Origin: Rhodobacter sp. SY28-1
GTDB taxonomy: Bacteria > Pseudomonadota > Alphaproteobacteria > Rhodobacterales > Rhodobacteraceae
Assembly (NCBI RefSeq): GCF_005222785.1
Contig: NZ_STGH01000003.1
Coordinates: 310,001 to 374,000, forward strand
DNA length: 64,000 nt
Direction: 5' to 3'
Part shown: in pieces, positions 62,357 through 64,000 of the stretch
How the letters are laid out: each line of letters opens with the position of its first letter
Position numbering within the stretch: position 1 is the stretch's first letter
Made by a program: the position numbers and the translations under genes
The notes under the pieces: generated by a model
The model's input: the letters and a program-made list of their open reading frames with translations, nothing else
Databases searched by the model: none
What the model was told of the DNA's origin: nothing

Positions 62357-64000
62357 TGACTGCGAAATCGCCTGCCGCGAACGCCGCGATCTGGTTTTCC
62401 ACCGACGGCTACGACCCGGTGAAGAAGGGGATCAACGGGCGCCGCGTTGCTGGCGAAAGCTTCCTGCGCGGCTTCTTCGCCCATGCCGAGGTGACGGAAT
62501 TCGTCTCGCTTGCCCATTCCCAGGCCGATCACGCGGCCTTTGCCGAATTCGCGCGGTCGGCCGGGGTCACCAAACCCCTGCGGCCAGTCCGGCTGGACGC
62601 GGCCGCCGCCATGGCCCCGGTCGAGGTCCTGCACTATCCCGCCCCGATCCCGCCGATGGAATGCTGGCGGCGCTCGGTCCATGGCGCGGCAGCCTGGGCG
62701 ATCAGCGGGATCACCCATACGACGGCCACCCGCAACGTGATGCAGGCGGTCTTCGATCTGCGCTCGGCCCCGCAGATGCCGTGGGATGCGCTGATCTGCA
62801 CCTCGAACGCCGTGCAGGCCTCGATGCGGCGTCTGATGGAACTGGCCGAAAGCCATCTTGCCGAACGCTATCCCGGCGCGACGCTGCCCGCCCGTCCGCT
62901 GTTGCCGGTGATCCCCCTTGGCATCACCTGCGACGCCTTCCTGCCCGATGCCGCCTTGGGTCAGGCGATGCGCGACCGGATCGGTGCCGCAGCCGGGGAT
63001 GTGGTCGCCGTCACCATTGCCCGCATGACCCCGGATGAAAAGTTCGACCCGATGCCCTTGTTCCTGGCCATGGAACAGGCCGCAGCCGAGGTTCGCGCCT
63101 TTGGCGGCGGGAAGCTGCATCTCGTCTTCTGCGGCCAGTTCCGCGAGACCGGCTGGGTCGAGATCTATGCCAAGGCCGCCGCCCGCCTGATGCCGTCCTG
63201 CGGCTATCACCTCCTCGATGGGGCCAGCCCCGAGGACCGCAAGGCCACCCTGTCGGGCGGCGACATCTTCGTCTTCCCGATCGACAACCTGCAGGAAACC
63301 TTCGGCCTGGCCCCCATCGAGGCGATGGCGGCCGGCCTGCCGGTGATCGTCACCGACTGGGACGGAATGAAGGACACGGTCACACCCGACGTGGGCTTCC
63401 GCATTCCGACCGAACTGCCGCGCGCGGGGCTCTCGACCTATGTCACCCAGCGCTACATGGGCGGCACCGATTCCTATGTGCAATACGTCAGCCAGATGTC
63501 GGCAATGACCAGCTTTGACGTGGGCGCCTTTGCCCGGGCACTGGTGACGCTGGCCACCGATGCCGATCTGCGGGCGCAGATGGGCGCGATGGGGCAGGCA
63601 CGGGCGCGGGCGCTTTATGACTGGAAACAGGTGATCCCGCAGTTCCAGGCGCTCTGGGCCGAACAGGTCGCGATGCTTGGCCATGCGCGCAGAACCGGCG
63701 GTCCCGCGGTCGCGCCGCGCGATCCCGCGCTGGTCCCGGTCGGCCCGGCGGTGGAAGAGATGTTCGCGGCCTATCCCACCACCCGCGCCCCTGCGACCCG
63801 TCGCCTGCGTGCGGTGGCCACCGGCAGCCGCCCCGGCCCGCGCGAAACCTTCGATTTGCGCAACTACGCCTCGCGTCGCCGCCTGCTGGACGACCCGGCC
63901 CGGATCGAGGCGGTCCTCAAGGCCATCGCTGCCGCCGGACCGAACGGCGCGACCGAGGCCGAGATTGCCGCAACCCTGCGCTATCCTGTCGCCTCCGTCG
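62356..64000 (+). CDS. glycosyltransferase family 4-like protein, 3' end beyond window
   Basis: Open from the ATG at 62356 to the window edge with no stop, so at least 548 residues. N-terminal half with IWFSTDGYDPVKKGINGRRVAGESFLRGFF and DALICTSNAVQASMRRLMELAE; the nucleotide-sugar-binding half has VAVTIARMTPDEKFDPMPLFLAMEQA, LHLVFCGQFRETGW and the GT4 E-x7-E motif ETFGLAPIEAMAAGLPVIVTDWDGMKDTV from about residue 314. After about residue 440 an additional C-terminal region (DLRNYASRRRLLDDPARIEAVLKAIAAAGPNGATEAEIAATL) looks like a winged-helix-type module of unclear role. Coupled to the preceding methyltransferase gene. Confidence 0.82.
   Translation, partial: MTAKSPAANAAIWFSTDGYDPVKKGINGRRVAGESFLRGFFAHAEVTEFVSLAHSQADHAAFAEFARSAGVTKPLRPVRLDAAAAMAPVEVLHYPAPIPPMECWRRSVHGAAAWAISGITHTTATRNVMQAVFDLRSAPQMPWDALICTSNAVQASMRRLMELAESHLAERYPGATLPARPLLPVIPLGITCDAFLPDAALGQAMRDRIGAAAGDVVAVTIARMTPDEKFDPMPLFLAMEQAAAEVRAFGGGKLHLVFCGQFRETGWVEIYAKAAARLMPSCGYHLLDGASPEDRKATLSGGDIFVFPIDNLQETFGLAPIEAMAAGLPVIVTDWDGMKDTVTPDVGFRIPTELPRAGLSTYVTQRYMGGTDSYVQYVSQMSAMTSFDVGAFARALVTLATDADLRAQMGAMGQARARALYDWKQVIPQFQALWAEQVAMLGHARRTGGPAVAPRDPALVPVGPAVEEMFAAYPTTRAPATRRLRAVATGSRPGPRETFDLRNYASRRRLLDDPARIEAVLKAIAAAGPNGATEAEIAATLRYPVASV

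Overview
The window is a GC-rich alphaproteobacterial chromosome segment. Gene content and gene order point to the family Rhodobacteraceae (Rhodobacter/Gemmobacter/Tabrizicola-like). The clues are a gene-transfer-agent (GTA) lysis cassette, the rpmF-plsX-fabH-ihfA-merR run, an iscR-suf operon whose IscR lacks the usual cluster cysteines, a tandem-fused dCTP deaminase, an OlsB-type acyltransferase, and a short hairpin-containing intergenic repeat. Almost all of the window is ordinary core genome. I see no transposase, integrase, prophage structural block or CRISPR array.

Layout. 1-1005: GTA endolysin (5' cut by the window edge) and holin. 1063-6492: argS, a SPOR-domain envelope protein, nagZ, scpA, scpB and a small conserved ORF, packed head to tail. 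6470-14914: mainly minus-strand genes (dCTP deaminase, tRNA-Pro, merR, ihfA, fabH, plsX, rpmF, yceD), with bamE, msrB, olsB and a metallopeptidase-like protein beyond them. 15149-17408: a folate/cobalamin one-carbon group (methyl-THF:corrinoid methyltransferase, MTHFR-like protein, small 'virulence factor' protein). 17633-25637: outer-membrane barrel, ppx/gppA, rlmE, a divergent MepK-like/LdtD-like peptidoglycan pair, then lpxD with a translationally coupled ACP and ketosynthase resembling NodF/NodE. 25693-30093: IalB-like protein, a gene-free stretch with two promoter-terminator units (candidate small RNAs), a HerA-like ATPase, a sugar isomerase and a second L,D-transpeptidase.

30289-35717: kynurenine pathway genes kynA and kynU with a GH5 hydrolase between them, a divergent AraC regulator across two palindromes, a PEBP-family protein and a small membrane methyltransferase. 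35810-43604: pntAB, typA, yitT behind a strong palindrome, a secreted Asp-Val repeat protein and NADP-dependent icd. 43703-45995: an orphan ORF and three overlapping genes (HD hydrolase, 93-residue protein, alpha/beta hydrolase) divergent from iscR. 46175-55259: the iron-sulfur operon iscR, iscS-like desulfurase, sufB, a glycosyltransferase-methyltransferase fusion, sufC, sufD, two YIP1-like membrane proteins and sufS. Then come tRNA-Arg, a Sel1-repeat protein and an AbrB-family permease. 57947-61492: sitABCD manganese/iron ABC transporter behind a Mur/Fur-type palindrome, with a copy of the intergenic repeat between sitB and sitC. The window ends in a FkbM-like methyltransferase coupled to a glycosyltransferase that runs off the edge.

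How the parts connect. Several units deal with metals: iscR-suf under an Iron-Rhodo-box-like site and sitABCD under a Mur-like site. Others deal with envelope building: nagZ, lpxD-ACP-KAS, bamE, two L,D-transpeptidases, a MepK-like hydrolase and olsB. The best leads for something undescribed are the small RNA candidate carrying an anti-Shine-Dalgarno motif at 26624-26728, the two-copy composite repeat (15028-15096 and 59718-59785), the glycosyltransferase-methyltransferase fusion inside the suf operon, the NodFE-like pair coupled to lpxD, and the Asp-Val repeat secreted protein.
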